Source: Bradyrhizobium sp. (lineage in GTDB: Bacteria; Pseudomonadota; Alphaproteobacteria; Rhizobiales; Xanthobacteraceae). Taken from it: DNA of 64,000 nucleotides. A program made the position numbers and the translations under genes. The DNA lies in NCBI RefSeq assembly GCF_016213215.1, contig NZ_JACRAW010000088.1, positions 1 through 64,000 of the forward strand. The letters run 5' to 3'. The notes under the pieces are model-generated. The model did not search any database and was not told the origin of the DNA. It saw only the letters and a list, made by a program, of their open reading frames with translations. Below, piece by piece: positions 7,940 to 17,257 of this stretch (its first letter is position 1; the number at the start of each line of letters is the position of its first letter).

Positions 7940-9535
7940 TCACCCCTTGTTGTTGAGATCGAGCAGCCCGCGCGCCTCGAGTTCGTCGCGGACCATGCGC
8001 TTGGGGATCTTGCCGTAGCCCGACTTCGGCAGCGCCTCCCAGAAGAAGAAGCGCTTGGGCATCTTGTAGCGCGGCACCTTGGGCGCGAGGAACGCAGCCA
8101 TCTCGGCTTCGCTCACCGGCTTTTCACCCTCGCGCGGAACGCACACGGCAACGCCGACCTCGCCCCAGGTCGGATCGGGCACGCCGAGCACGGCGACCTC
8201 GCCTACGGCCGGATGCGTCAAAATCTTCTCCTCGATCTCGCGCGGATAGATGTTGGAGCCGCCGGAGATGTACATGTCGGAGGCGCGGCCGGTAATGTAG
8301 ACGAAGCCCTCCTCGTCGACATGGCCGAGATCGCCGGTGCGGAACCAGCCGTTGCGGAACGCCTTCGCATTGGCCTCGGGGTTATTGAAATAGCCTGCGA
8401 AAACCGCCGGGCCGATCACGCAGATCTCGCCGGCCTGGTGCGGCTTGAGCTCGTTGCCGTCGTCGTCCTGGATCGAGACCTGCATGCCGGTGCGCTCGAA
8501 GCCGCAGGTGCCGATCCGCGCCTGCGGGCCGTCGTCGATGTCATGCAGCGCCGCCGGAAACACGGTGATGTTGCCGGTGACCTCGCCGAGGCCGAAATAC
8601 TGCACCAGCACCTTGCCGAGCTTCCTCAAGGCGGTCTTCTGGTCCTCGCGATACATCGGCGCGCCGGCGTAGATGACGTAGCGCAGCGAGGAATGATCGT
8701 ATTTCTCGACCGCGGGATGCTCGACCATCATCTTCAGGATCGTCGGCACGGTGAAGAGATTGCTGACGCGATGGGTCTCGATGAGGCGGAAGGCTTCGTT
8801 GATGTCGAACTTCTCGGTCGGCAGCAGCACCGTGCGCGCGCCGCGCGCCGTCTGCATCAATTGATGCACGCCGGCGCCATGCGACAGCGGCGCCACGACC
8901 AGCGAATCGTCCTGCTCGGTCGTGCCCGGCGTGAGGTCGGCAAGATGGTTGGTGACCACGAAGGTCATCTGGCCGTGAGTCAGCACGGCGGCCTTGGAAC
9001 GGCCCGTCGTGCCCGAGGTGAAGAAGAACCAGCACGGATCGTCGTACTCGACCGCGGCGTTCTCGACCGTGGCGCCGGCCTGCGAAGCGATCGCTTCCGC
9101 CACCGACTTCTCGCCGAACGAACCGGCCTCGCCGATGCTCCAGATGAATTCAGGTCCTGTAACGCCCGCGGCGTGGTCGGGAAAATCGCCGTGACAGAGG
9201 AAGGCCTTGGCGCCCGACGCCTGCGCAAGATAGGCGACCTCGTCGGGCATCAGGCGGAAATTGGTCGGCACCCACACCGCCCCGAGGCGGAAGGTCGCGA
9301 ACATCGAGAAGAACATCTCGTCGCCATTCTTGGAATGGACGAGAATGCGGTCGCCCCTGGTGATCCCGCGTTTGGACAGCGCCGCCGCCAGCGCCGAGAC
9401 CGACGCGTCGATCTCGCGCCAGGTCCAGGATCGCTCGCCCCACACGAAGCCGATCCGGTCGCCGTGGCGGCGGGCGTTCTGGGTCAGCATGTAGGCGAGG
9501 TTGGCGACGCGGCGCGACATCCGCAATGGCTGCAT
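7940..9535 (-). CDS. Acyl-CoA synthetase (AMP-forming, ANL superfamily)
   Basis: 531 residues that activate a carboxylic acid through an acyl-adenylate to its CoA thioester. All core motifs are present: the P-loop FFTSGTTGRSKAAVLTH (A3), YFGLGEVTGN (A5), GWFRTGDLG (A7), GRASDMYISGGSNIYPREIE (A8) and the C-terminal catalytic lysine region PKSGYGKIPKR (A10). The start ATG 9535 (MQPLRMSRRVANL) has GAGGAAG upstream; MSRR at 9520 is an alternative. The acid substrate cannot be read from sequence; the overall form resembles medium- or long-chain fatty-acid CoA ligases. First gene of a two-gene unit with the PPC protein. Confidence 0.92.
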   Translation of the reverse strand: MQPLRMSRRVANLAYMLTQNARRHGDRIGFVWGERSWTWREIDASVSALAAALSKRGITRGDRILVHSKNGDEMFFSMFATFRLGAVWVPTNFRLMPDEVAYLAQASGAKAFLCHGDFPDHAAGVTGPEFIWSIGEAGSFGEKSVAEAIASQAGATVENAAVEYDDPCWFFFTSGTTGRSKAAVLTHGQMTFVVTNHLADLTPGTTEQDDSLVVAPLSHGAGVHQLMQTARGARTVLLPTEKFDINEAFRLIETHRVSNLFTVPTILKMMVEHPAVEKYDHSSLRYVIYAGAPMYREDQKTALRKLGKVLVQYFGLGEVTGNITVFPAALHDIDDGPQARIGTCGFERTGMQVSIQDDDGNELKPHQAGEICVIGPAVFAGYFNNPEANAKAFRNGWFRTGDLGHVDEEGFVYITGRASDMYISGGSNIYPREIEEKILTHPAVGEVAVLGVPDPTWGEVGVAVCVPREGEKPVSEAEMAAFLAPKVPRYKMPKRFFFWEALPKSGYGKIPKRMVRDELEARGLLDLNNKG

Positions 9536-9757
9536 GGGGCTTCCTCTTCGATGGCGGACTTCGCGCAGGCAGGCCGCTTGTGCCGCCCTGTTTATCGCCA
9601 TCGACCGAGGCCCCGCAAGGCCGGCTTCCACATGGCGCCGGACGAGGTTTGTCGATCAGTCGAAGTTGACAGACCGCTGATCGCGGTGGCGGCAAACCGG
9701 CCCGACCGAGTTCGTCGAACCGCACACCGCGACGCCCGCCTTCGCCGTACGCAGCGG

Positions 9758-10702
9758 CTACAGCGCGCCCAGCTTGCGGAGGGATTCGCGCGTTGTCGGG
9801 AGATCAGGGCGAAGCTCGAGCGCCTTCCTGAAATCGGCAATGGCGCCCTGCTTGTCGCCCAGCCGCACCTTGGCCTGGCCGCGGTTGTTCCACGAATAAG
9901 CATCCGCGGGATCGTATTGCAGGGCCTTGTCGTAGTCCTGCAGGCCTCCTCTGCTGTCGCCCTTGAACAGGCGGATCATGCCACGGTTGCGCCAGCCGCG
10001 CGCATCGGTCGGAGCGATCGTGATTGCCTTGCCATAATCGGCTGCGGCGCGGTCGAGCTGCTCGCTGTCACGATAGACGTTGCCGCGGCTGATGTAGGCC
10101 AGCATGTTGTCGGGCGTAAGCTCGATCTGCCTGGTGTAGTCGGCGATCGCGCGCGCCGTCTCGTGCTGGCGATAATAGACGTAGCCACGGTTGTTGTAGG
10201 CGATTGCGAGATTGGGGTCGAGCTTGATCGCGCTGCTGAAGTCGGCCAGGGCTTCATTGACGTCGCCCTTTTTGCGGCGAGCATCGCCGCGGTTGTTGTA
10301 GGCGAGCGCGAACGAGGGATCGAGCTTGATCGCATGGTCATAGTCGGCGATGGCGCGGTTTAAATCGCCCTTGAAGGTGTAGACGCGCCCGCGATTGCTG
10401 AAGGCGCAGGGATATTTGGGGTGGATCCTGATCGCCTCGTCGAGATCGGCAAGCGCGGCATCGAGCTCGTGCTTTTCGGTGAGGCCATGGCCGCGGTTGC
10501 AATAGGCGGCAGCGAGCTTGTCGCCGGTCTCGCTCTTGGCATCGATCACGGCCGAACAGGCCTTCACCCGTTGATCCGGCATGCTGGTTGCGCCGATGCA
10601 GGTTTCCCAGCTCTGGTTAGTCTGGGTGGACGCCGGCGACGGCGTCAGAAAGGCCACCGCCAAAGCGGCCAGAGAGCCCAGAAGATAGACCGAGATGCGC
10701 AT
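9758..10702 (-). CDS. Exported tetratricopeptide-repeat protein
   Basis: 314 residues with a signal peptide (VYLLGSLAALAVAFL, cleavage near PASTQ) followed by about seven consecutive TPR units with the W/Y-G-A-F-P pattern, for example AYNNRGDARRKKGDVNEALADFSSAIKLDP. TPRs are helical scaffolds for protein partners; a periplasmic location is inferred. Two Cys pairs in the N-terminal part (C35/C49 and C68/C94 by my count) could form disulfides. No neighbour gives the partner. Similar proteins are numerous in Bradyrhizobium. Confidence 0.88.
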   Translation of the reverse strand: MRISVYLLGSLAALAVAFLTPSPASTQTNQSWETCIGATSMPDQRVKACSAVIDAKSETGDKLAAAYCNRGHGLTEKHELDAALADLDEAIRIHPKYPCAFSNRGRVYTFKGDLNRAIADYDHAIKLDPSFALAYNNRGDARRKKGDVNEALADFSSAIKLDPNLAIAYNNRGYVYYRQHETARAIADYTRQIELTPDNMLAYISRGNVYRDSEQLDRAAADYGKAITIAPTDARGWRNRGMIRLFKGDSRGGLQDYDKALQYDPADAYSWNNRGQAKVRLGDKQGAIADFRKALELRPDLPTTRESLRKLGAL

Positions 10703-10813
10703 TCGCGAGATATCCCTGCAATGGACGCTCCCCTTGGTCGTCTCTTTGCAATTTCGCGTTCATGCGCCTACATGACGAGCTTCAATTCCGCCTTAACGAA
10801 AAGCTTCGAGATC

Positions 10814-11086
10814 ATGGCAAGTGTTCGGGACAACAAGGAAAAAAGCCGCTTCGAACTCGACGTCGGCGACGAACTGGCGTTTGCAAACTACCGCCTGACG
10901 CCGTCGGCGGTCGTCATCACCCACACCGAGACGCCGCGGAATCTGCGCGGCCGCGGCATTGCGTCCGACCTGGTCAAGGGCGCGCTGGATCTGATCCGGA
11001 GCGACGGCCGCAATGTCGTGGCCGGCTGCAGCTTTGTGGCGGTCTATCTGCGCAGGCACCCGGAATATGCCGACCTGGTGGCGTGA
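10814..11086 (+). CDS. Small GNAT-type N-acetyltransferase (YjdJ/Acetyltransf_CG family)
   Basis: 90 residues, the normal size for this minimal GNAT family. The acetyl-CoA-binding loop is TPRNLRGRGIASDLVKGALD, equivalent to the Q/RxxGxG/A motif, followed by GCSFVAVYLRRHPEYADLV, the hallmark C/S-x-x-V-x-x-Y-x-x-x-H-P end. The start at 10814 is chosen by domain length; the track ORF begins 390 bases upstream inside the TPR gene region on the other strand. Substrate unknown. Confidence 0.88.
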   Translation: MASVRDNKEKSRFELDVGDELAFANYRLTPSAVVITHTETPRNLRGRGIASDLVKGALDLIRSDGRNVVAGCSFVAVYLRRHPEYADLVA

Positions 11087-11126
11087 GCCGCCGACGTACT
11101 TGCGGTCTTGCCGCCGCGCCATGCAA

Positions 11127-11155
11127 AAGAGGCCCGTGGATGCCACGGGCCTCTT
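11127..11155. terminator. Bidirectional stem-loop terminator
   Basis: A perfect 13-bp stem (AAGAGGCCCGTGG/CCACGGGCCTCTT) with a three-base loop lies between the convergent GNAT and DUF3597 genes. A-rich sequence precedes it (CAAAAGAGG), giving a U run for the minus-strand transcript. Confidence 0.85.
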
Positions 11156-11175
11156 CAACCAATGCAGGTGTTGGC

Positions 11176-11580
11176 TCAGTGCTTGATTTCCGGCGGCAAC
11201 CTGCCGCCATTGGCGGCGAGCTTGGACATGACCTGCTTGTGCAGCCAGACATTCATGCTGGCGGAGTCGTTGGTATCGCCGGTGTAACCGAGTTCCTTGG
11301 CCAGTTGCTTGCGCGCGGCAAGGCTGGAATCGAGATCCAGCGCCTTCATCAGATCGACGATCGAGGTACGCCACTCGAGCTTTTCGCCCTTCTTGGCGGC
11401 GACCGCCTTGTCCAGGATCGGCGCGACGTCCACGGTCTTCGCGGGAGCGCCGGGTGCAGCCGTGGCCGAGGACGACGGCGCAGCCGATCCGCTGCCGGTT
11501 CCGGCAGTCGTTCCGCCCGCAGGGGCGGCACCGGCGTCACTGCCGAAAATAGCGCTCATGATCTTTCCGAAAATGCTCAT
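11176..11580 (-). CDS. DUF3597 domain protein
   Basis: 134 residues. The N-terminus (MSIFGKIMSAIFG) and the Ala/Ser/Gly/Pro-rich linker to about residue 48 are typical, followed by the conserved helical C-terminal domain VDVAPILDKAVAAKKGEKLEWRTSIVDLMKALDLDSSLAARKQLAKELGY. Homologues are widespread in proteobacteria and have no established role. The ribosome site is GGGAGCAG, 7 bases ahead of the ATG. Confidence 0.88.
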   Translation of the reverse strand: MSIFGKIMSAIFGSDAGAAPAGGTTAGTGSGSAAPSSSATAAPGAPAKTVDVAPILDKAVAAKKGEKLEWRTSIVDLMKALDLDSSLAARKQLAKELGYTGDTNDSASMNVWLHKQVMSKLAANGGRLPPEIKH

Positions 11581-11914
11581 GTCTGCTCCCGGATGGTATG
11601 GATGAAAGTCCCAACATACATTGCGCGCCGATTAAAGGCACTCAGCTTTGTTCGCGCAAGCGAAGCATGACGCGCAGCATCAGCTGATCTGCGGCGAAAT
11701 GACGACCGGATGACATGTTCCGCCTTCATTGCGGCATCATTCTTTCACCCAAGATTGAGCGCCGGAATCCCGGCTTCAAGAGTAGGCTGGTGCCCGGCTC
11801 GCGATCCCGCACGCAGGATCTCGCGTCTGGTCAGGATTGCGAACCCTTCTCAAAGCGGCCGCCTGCGCCGCGCCCGGCGCGAAATCCGGCCGCGCAGCAA
11901 GGGAGCTAGCGTCC
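11581..11914. other. Intergenic region, no gene seen
   Basis: A divergent promoter region between DUF3597 and the DUF2189 gene. It contains short overlapping spurious ORFs only. No recognisable repeat or operator was found. Confidence 0.5.
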
Positions 11915-12823
11915 ATGGCCACACCGTACCAGGGCAATGTCCCCTCCATGGCCCAGCCCGGCGAAGCGGCTGGATTAACGATCCGAACCATCCGGCTTGC
12001 CGATCTGCATGATGTGCTGCGGCGCGGCTGGGAGGACTTCGAGGCGGTGCCCAGTCACGCCATCGTCCTGTGCCTGATCTATCCCGTGCTCGGGCTGGTG
12101 CTCGCGCGAATTGTGCTCGGCTACTCGGTGCTGCCACTCCTGTTTCCGCTTGCGGCAGGGTTCGCGCTGGTCGGACCGTTTGCCGCGATCGGACTCTATG
12201 AGCTCAGCAGCCGGCGCGAGCGTGGCGAAGAGGCCGCTGCCTGGGACGCACTCGAAGTCCTGCGCTCGCCATCCTTCGGCGCGATGCTCGGGCTTGGTAC
12301 CCTCCTGCTCGCGCTGTTCGTTACCTGGATTGCGACTGCCCAGGCCATCTACGTCGCCGCTTTCGGCAACGAAGCCGCCGCGGAAATTCCCGACTTCCTC
12401 CGCCGCGTGCTGACAACATCGCAAGGCTGGTGGCTGATCGTGGTCGGCTGCGGCGTCGGATTCCTGTTTGCGCTGGTTGCGCTGTGCATCAGCGTCGTGT
12501 CGTTCCCGCTGATGCTCGACCGGCATGCCGGCGCGGGCGAAGCGATGGTCACCTCGCTTCGCGTCGTCGCCAGGAATCCGATGGCAATGGCGGTGTGGGG
12601 CCTTATCGTAGCGGTGTTGCTTGTGCTGGGATCGCTGCCCTTCTTCCTCGGGCTTGCGATCGTGATGCCCCTGCTCGGCCATGCCACCTGGCACCTCTAT
12701 CGCAAGCTGGTCGTCGCTGATCCCAATGCGCGGCCTATTCCTCCGCCACCCCGTCGCCCGCGCAAGCCCGCCGCGGATTTTCCCGCCAATCTATTTCCAT
12801 GGCGCGATCGCAGCCGCCGCTGA
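11915..12823 (+). CDS. DUF2189 integral membrane protein
   Basis: 302 residues with six hydrophobic segments: AIVLCLIYPVLGLVLARIVL, VLPLLFPLAAGFALVGPFAAIGLYELS, FGAMLGLGTLLLALFVTWIA, WLIVVGCGVGFLFALVALCISVVSFPLML, MAVWGLIVAVLLVLGSLPFFLGLAIVMPLL. The SSRRERGE turn after helix 2 and the RHAGAGEAMVTSLRVVARNPMAM stretch are characteristic of DUF2189. The cytosolic tail is Pro/Arg-rich. ATG 11915 has GGGAG nine bases upstream; the track start (TTG 11837) gives a poor N-terminus. Function unknown; inner membrane by prediction. Confidence 0.85.
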   Translation: MATPYQGNVPSMAQPGEAAGLTIRTIRLADLHDVLRRGWEDFEAVPSHAIVLCLIYPVLGLVLARIVLGYSVLPLLFPLAAGFALVGPFAAIGLYELSSRRERGEEAAAWDALEVLRSPSFGAMLGLGTLLLALFVTWIATAQAIYVAAFGNEAAAEIPDFLRRVLTTSQGWWLIVVGCGVGFLFALVALCISVVSFPLMLDRHAGAGEAMVTSLRVVARNPMAMAVWGLIVAVLLVLGSLPFFLGLAIVMPLLGHATWHLYRKLVVADPNARPIPPPPRRPRKPAADFPANLFPWRDRSRR

Positions 12824-13018
12824 GTCAACGGCTTGAACGTCACTCGCTGCCGCCTTGTCGATGACCGGCGGCAGCATCAATTGCATGAGACACTTCGAAC
12901 CGCAGCAACTGAGCCACCCGGCGGTAATCGGCCCGCTTCGCCGGGCCTTGTTTTGGCCGCTGTTGCAGCCGACATTCACGATGCCGGTCACCAGCGCATG
13001 CATTCGAATACCTCGATC

Positions 13019-13843
13019 ATGAACCAGAGGATCTGCCGTCGCTTTCTCCCAGCACTTGTGCTCAGCGCAGCGCTGATTTCGTCTGGCCACTCCGCGTTTG
13101 CAGCCAATTGCGGCTCAGGCAATTTCGATGCCTGGCTCGCCGAATTCAGGGCCGAGGCGGCCACCAAGGGAATTTCGCAACAGGCGATTGCCGCAGGTCT
13201 GGCCGGCGTCACCCTGGATCAATCCGTCCTGACGCGCGACCGATCGCAAAAGGTCTTCAGCCAGAGCTTTGAAGAGTTTTCCGGGCGCATGGTCCCTCCC
13301 CGGTTGGCGCGCGGCTCCAACCTGATGAAGCAATACGGGTCGGTCCTCTCCCGCATCGAACAAGCCTATGGCGTGCCCGGCGAGGTGCTGGTTGCGATCT
13401 GGGGATTGGAGACGGACTTCGGCGCCAACACGGGCAAGTTTTCCACCCTGCGCGCGCTCGCGACCCTCGCCTATGATTGCAGGCGCGCGGAGCTGTTTCG
13501 CAGCGAGTTGATGGACGCCTTACGCATTGTCGAGCGCGGCGACCTTGCGCCCAATGAAATGCGCGGTGCCTGGGCCGGCGAGATCGGCCAGACCCAGTTC
13601 ATGCCGTCCTCCTGGATCAAATACGCGGTCGATTTCGACGGCAACGGCCGCCGCAACCTGCTGCACAGTCCGGCGGATGTACTGGCGTCCACTGCCAACT
13701 ACCTGGCGGGCTATGGCTGGCAACGCGGCAAGGACTGGGAGCCGGAAAGTCCCAACTTCGTGGTGTTGCAGCAGTGGAACAAGAGCAAGGTCTATGCGCG
13801 GACCGTCGCCTATTTTGCCAGCCAGCTGGCGCGCGCCCCCTGA
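13019..13843 (+). CDS. Lytic murein transglycosylase, MltB/SLT_2 type
   Basis: A 274-residue enzyme that cleaves the MurNAc-GlcNAc bond of peptidoglycan with formation of 1,6-anhydro-MurNAc. A signal peptide (LPALVLSAALISSGHSAFAA) is followed by the SLT_2 domain. The catalytic glutamate is E131 in AIWGLETDFGANTG; GEIGQTQFMPSSWIKYAVDFDGNGRRNL and SPADVLASTANYLAGYGW are the usual downstream motifs. The family's C-terminal peptidoglycan-binding domain is absent, as in short rhizobial members. ATG 12998 (MHSNTSIMNQ) is an alternative start. Confidence 0.92.
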   Translation: MNQRICRRFLPALVLSAALISSGHSAFAANCGSGNFDAWLAEFRAEAATKGISQQAIAAGLAGVTLDQSVLTRDRSQKVFSQSFEEFSGRMVPPRLARGSNLMKQYGSVLSRIEQAYGVPGEVLVAIWGLETDFGANTGKFSTLRALATLAYDCRRAELFRSELMDALRIVERGDLAPNEMRGAWAGEIGQTQFMPSSWIKYAVDFDGNGRRNLLHSPADVLASTANYLAGYGWQRGKDWEPESPNFVVLQQWNKSKVYARTVAYFASQLARAP

Positions 13844-14316
13844 AATAGACCCTGAAGCTGACAAACTCATTCCACCTCCGCCCTACCCGGCTCAGCAAGG
13901 TCGAGGAGCGGAGCTGATGGCCGGGGAACCGGCCCGAACCACACCAAAAGAAATGAATTCCGATTCGTTTTCGAGGCGGTAACTGCATGCGATTCGCGCA
14001 TGCTAAACCACTGTGGTGAAGCCGGCTCGAGCGGCCTTGCCAAGGCCCTGATGGGGTCGGTTCAACTGGCAAGGAAATCCATCACGCGATCGAATCCCGC
14101 GATTATACGGGGTTTCTCTTGCAATCTGGAGGCATCTGAGGTCATCCGTGAGAGTTCGCCCTACACTCCCCGAAGGTTAAGCAGTCCTTACCTTTGCCAT
14201 GCGTTTTGCGCTTAGCTGCATCGCAACATAGGAAGTTCCGCACTGCAAAAAGGTGGCTATATTCACTTCAACGATCCGGCCCGGAAGGGCTGAATCGCGA
14301 TACAGGAGACTATACC
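13844..14316. other. Intergenic region upstream of DUF1127, no gene seen
   Basis: 473 bases. ORFs here (for example 14000-14215) have no family features. A possible -10 element, TATATT, lies at 14258-14263, about 55 bases ahead of the DUF1127 start, without a convincing -35. No repeat resembling the others in this window was identified. Confidence 0.4.
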
Positions 14317-14469
14317 ATGTTGCTCTCGCTTATTCGGATGATCCAGAAGCTCCGGGAGTATCATCGCAACTTCAATGAGCTGTCTCAGCTCAGCGACCGT
14401 GAACTGGCTGACATCGGCCTTGATCGCTCGGATATTCCGCGCGTAGCCTCCGGCCAGTACAAGGCCTGA
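14317..14469 (+). CDS. DUF1127 (YjiS-like) small protein
   Basis: 50 residues: an N-terminal Arg/Lys-containing helix followed by the conserved core ELSQLSDRELADIGLDRSDIPRVA. This motif defines DUF1127. Small members in alphaproteobacteria influence RNA turnover and phosphate or metabolic adaptation, but this copy has no assigned role. A good ribosome site (CAGGAGA) lies 8 bases before the ATG. Single-gene unit followed by a hairpin. Confidence 0.93.
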   Translation: MLLSLIRMIQKLREYHRNFNELSQLSDRELADIGLDRSDIPRVASGQYKA

Positions 14470-14502
14470 TCACCCGGATCAGCCGATCGTCCTAACGGAT
14501 AG

Positions 14503-14521
14503 CGCCCGCCTCGTGCGGGCG
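14503..14521 (+). terminator. Stem-loop terminator after DUF1127
   Basis: CGCCCGC/GCGGGCG, a 7-bp stem with loop CTCGT and a short downstream TTGT, begins 33 bases after the stop codon. Confidence 0.6.
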
Positions 14522-14669
14522 TTGTCGTATCCGGCCCCAGCAGGGGCAGACGCAAAAGCCAGCTGCAAACCTGGTTCCGGTTTGCACTCTCTCCTGCAAG
14601 CGAGATCAGGTTCGGAAAAGCACGATCCGTGATTCCACTCCGGGCCGAAAAGCGCTACCTGTCGCGCCC

Positions 14670-16103
14670 ATGACAGGTAACCAATCCCCTTCGGAAGCAG
14701 TCCACGTCATCGGTGCTGGCTTGGCCGGTTCCGAAGCCGCCTGGCAGGTCGCGAGAGCAGGCGTGCCCGTGATCCTGCATGAAATGCGGCCGCGGCGGAT
14801 GACCGAGGCGCACCGGACGGATGGGCTCGCGGAACTCGTGTGCTCCAATTCCTTCCGCTCCGACGATGCCGCCAACAACGCCGTCGGGCTGCTCCATGCC
14901 GAGATGCGCCGGCTGGGCTCGCTGATCATGCGCGCGGCGGATGCCAATCAGGTGCCCGCGGGCGGCGCCCTGGCGGTCGATCGCGAAGGCTTCTCCGCCG
15001 CCGTCACCCGGGCACTCAATGACCACCCCCTCATCGAGATGCAGCGGGAAGAAGTCGCCACCCTGCCGCCGGCGGACTGGCGTAACGTGATCATCGCCAC
15101 CGGCCCCCTCACCTCGGCGTCGCTGGCGCATGCCATCCGCCAGTTGACGGCCGAGGACGCCCTCGCCTTCTTCGACGCGATCGCCCCGATAGTGCATCGG
15201 GACTCGATCGACATGTCGGTCGCCTGGTTTCAGTCCCGCTACGACAAGATCGGTCCCGGCGGCACCGGCGCCGATTACATCAATTGCCCGCTGACCCAAG
15301 AGCAGTACGACGCCTTCGTGGCTTCGCTCATCGCGGGCGAGAAGACCGAATTCAAGGAGTGGGAAGCGAGCACCCCATATTTCGACGGTTGCCTGCCGAT
15401 CGAGGTGATGGCCGCCCGTGGTCATGAAACGCTGCGCCACGGCCCGATGAAACCCGTCGGGCTGACCAATCCGCATGATCCTGCTACCAAGCCCTACGCC
15501 ATCGTGCAGCTGCGCCAGGACAATAAGCTCGGCACGCTCTACAACATGGTCGGCTTCCAGACCAAGCTGAAGTACGGCGAGCAGCAACGCATTTTCCGAA
15601 CCATCCCCGGGCTCGAGAACGCCGAGTTCGCGCGGCTCGGCGGGCTGCATCGCAACACCTTCCTCGATTCGCCAAAGCTGCTCGATGCCCAGTTGCGGCT
15701 GCGCGCAGAGCCGCGGTTGCGCTTTGCCGGCCAGATGACCGGCTGCGAGGGCTATGTCGAATCCGCCAGCGTCGGGCTGATTGCCGGCCTCTACGCCGCA
15801 GCCGATGCTCGTGGCGAGACGCTGGCCAGCCCGCCGCCGACAACCGCGCTCGGTTCGCTGCTCGGCCATATCACCGGCGGCCATATCGAGACCATCGAGC
15901 CCGGCACGCGTTCCTTTCAGCCCATGAACATCAATTTCGGGCTGTTCCCGCCGCTGGAGCGCGCCCCGACCAAGAAACCCGACGGCACGCGCCTGCGCGG
16001 CAACGAGAAGACGATCGCGAAGCGGCAGGCGATCAGCGCCCGCGCCCTGGCTGATCTCGACCGATGGATCGCCGACAATCTGCGCATCGCGGCGGCGGCG
16101 TGA
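14670..16103 (+). CDS. trmFO: Folate/FAD-dependent tRNA (uracil-54-C5)-methyltransferase TrmFO
   Basis: 477 residues. TrmFO makes ribothymidine at position 54 of the tRNA T-loop using methylenetetrahydrofolate and FADH2. The N-terminal dinucleotide-binding motif is [18 protein letters not shown], followed by the strongly conserved [32 protein letters not shown] and VDREGFS. The C-terminal half has [26 protein letters not shown] and [10 protein letters not shown], both diagnostic. Length is normal for the family. The next gene starts 7 bases after its stop, so the two are cotranscribed. Confidence 0.97.
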   Translation: MTGNQSPSEAVHVIGAGLAGSEAAWQVARAGVPVILHEMRPRRMTEAHRTDGLAELVCSNSFRSDDAANNAVGLLHAEMRRLGSLIMRAADANQVPAGGALAVDREGFSAAVTRALNDHPLIEMQREEVATLPPADWRNVIIATGPLTSASLAHAIRQLTAEDALAFFDAIAPIVHRDSIDMSVAWFQSRYDKIGPGGTGADYINCPLTQEQYDAFVASLIAGEKTEFKEWEASTPYFDGCLPIEVMAARGHETLRHGPMKPVGLTNPHDPATKPYAIVQLRQDNKLGTLYNMVGFQTKLKYGEQQRIFRTIPGLENAEFARLGGLHRNTFLDSPKLLDAQLRLRAEPRLRFAGQMTGCEGYVESASVGLIAGLYAAADARGETLASPPPTTALGSLLGHITGGHIETIEPGTRSFQPMNINFGLFPPLERAPTKKPDGTRLRGNEKTIAKRQAISARALADLDRWIADNLRIAAAA

Positions 16104-16110
16104 GCATCTG

Positions 16111-17214
16111 ATGAGCCTGCCCAGGAAAGACACCGAAGTGCTTTCGGCACGCTGGACCGAGGGCGTGCTGCTCAAGCGCGACGTTTTCTCGACTGTCGAA
16201 CGCGGCCGCTTCCGCGCCGACGCCGGAGAGGTCGATGCGGTGCTGCGCCGGCTCGACCAGGTGCCGTGGTGGTCGTTCGGACTTGCGCTTCACCTGTTCG
16301 GCCGCGAGCGGCGTGCGCTGACTCTCGCCAAGGGCTTGAGGGTTGGACCGGAATTGTTGTGGGCCGGGCGCCGCGCGCTGGTCCGCGGGTTCATCGACGG
16401 AGTGGCGCTGCACCTGGCAAAGCCGCATGGCAACGTTGCCTATTTCCGCTCAGCCAAAACGGCCCTGCACAAGCTGCACCGGGCCGGCATCTGCCACAAC
16501 GACCTCGCCAAGGAGCAGAACTGGCTGGTGGGCCGTGACGGCCGCGCCTACGTGACCGATTTCCAGCTGGCGGCCTGCTTCAAGCGTCGCGGCCGCCTGT
16601 TCCGCATCGCCGCCTACGAGGACCTTCGGCACCTGTTGAAGCACAAGCGCACCTATGCGCCGCAGACGCTGACGCCGAAGGAGCGCAAGATTCTCGCGCG
16701 CAAGTCGCTGGCCGCAAGCCTCTGGCTCATGACGGGCAAGAAGGTCTACCGCGCCGTTACCCGAGGCATCTTCAATTTCACCGATCGCGAAGGCGGCGGC
16801 CGCAGGCTGGTCAATGATGCGCCGGTCCTGATCGAGTTGATCCGCAAGAACCCCGCCGTGCGCGATACGGCCATTGTCGCTTTCGCCGACCGGCGCAGCG
16901 GGGTTGGACTCTATGCCTTCGTCGAGGCCGACCAGGCGGCGCTCGAAGGCCAGCTCCGCAATGAATTGGCAGCCGCCAAGGGACCCAGACCGCCGGAACA
17001 CATCCAGGTCGTGCACGCGCTGCCGCGCGATTCCGGCGGCAAGCCACGTACCGAGATCCTGCAATTGGTGGCGATGAACCAGGTCGACCTGATCGAGCCG
17101 ATGATGACGAGCGAGACCGACCGCGCGTTCCTGAAGGACATTCTCGAGCAGCGCAAGAACCTGCGCGACCGCTTCAATTTCGAAGCCGCCGACCTGAAAC
17201 TGCCATCGAGCTGA
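16111..17214 (+). CDS. Kinase-like protein fused to an acyl-CoA-synthetase C-terminal-like domain
   Basis: 367 residues. The first ~215 form a lipopolysaccharide-kinase/RIO-like fold: the catalytic-loop motif is HNDLAKEQNWLV (H129, D131, N136) and the metal-binding motif is TDFQLA (D150, in place of DFG). The glycine-rich loop is not obvious. Residues ~260-335 (TAIVAFADRRSGVGLYAFVEAD ... PEHIQVVHALPRDSGGKPRTEILQLV) match the C-terminal lid of AMP-forming synthetases, including the position of the A10 lysine (K311). No adenylation core is present. It directly follows trmFO. Members are usually annotated as serine/threonine protein kinase; the substrate is unknown. Confidence 0.75.
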   Translation: MSLPRKDTEVLSARWTEGVLLKRDVFSTVERGRFRADAGEVDAVLRRLDQVPWWSFGLALHLFGRERRALTLAKGLRVGPELLWAGRRALVRGFIDGVALHLAKPHGNVAYFRSAKTALHKLHRAGICHNDLAKEQNWLVGRDGRAYVTDFQLAACFKRRGRLFRIAAYEDLRHLLKHKRTYAPQTLTPKERKILARKSLAASLWLMTGKKVYRAVTRGIFNFTDREGGGRRLVNDAPVLIELIRKNPAVRDTAIVAFADRRSGVGLYAFVEADQAALEGQLRNELAAAKGPRPPEHIQVVHALPRDSGGKPRTEILQLVAMNQVDLIEPMMTSETDRAFLKDILEQRKNLRDRFNFEAADLKLPSS

Positions 17215-17257
17215 TCTGGCGTCGCAACTCGATGCGCCGACATGTTGCACGCTTGCT

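Noticed and set aside
7019-10363. Plus-strand ORF of 1114 aa
   Set aside because: It lies entirely opposite the PPC, acyl-CoA synthetase and TPR genes, which have clear motifs. The translated sequence is Arg/Ala/Gly/His-rich without domains, as expected from the antisense of GC-rich coding DNA.
14655-16175. Minus-strand ORF of 506 aa opposite trmFO
   Set aside because: Shadow of trmFO; the sense strand holds all diagnostic TrmFO motifs.
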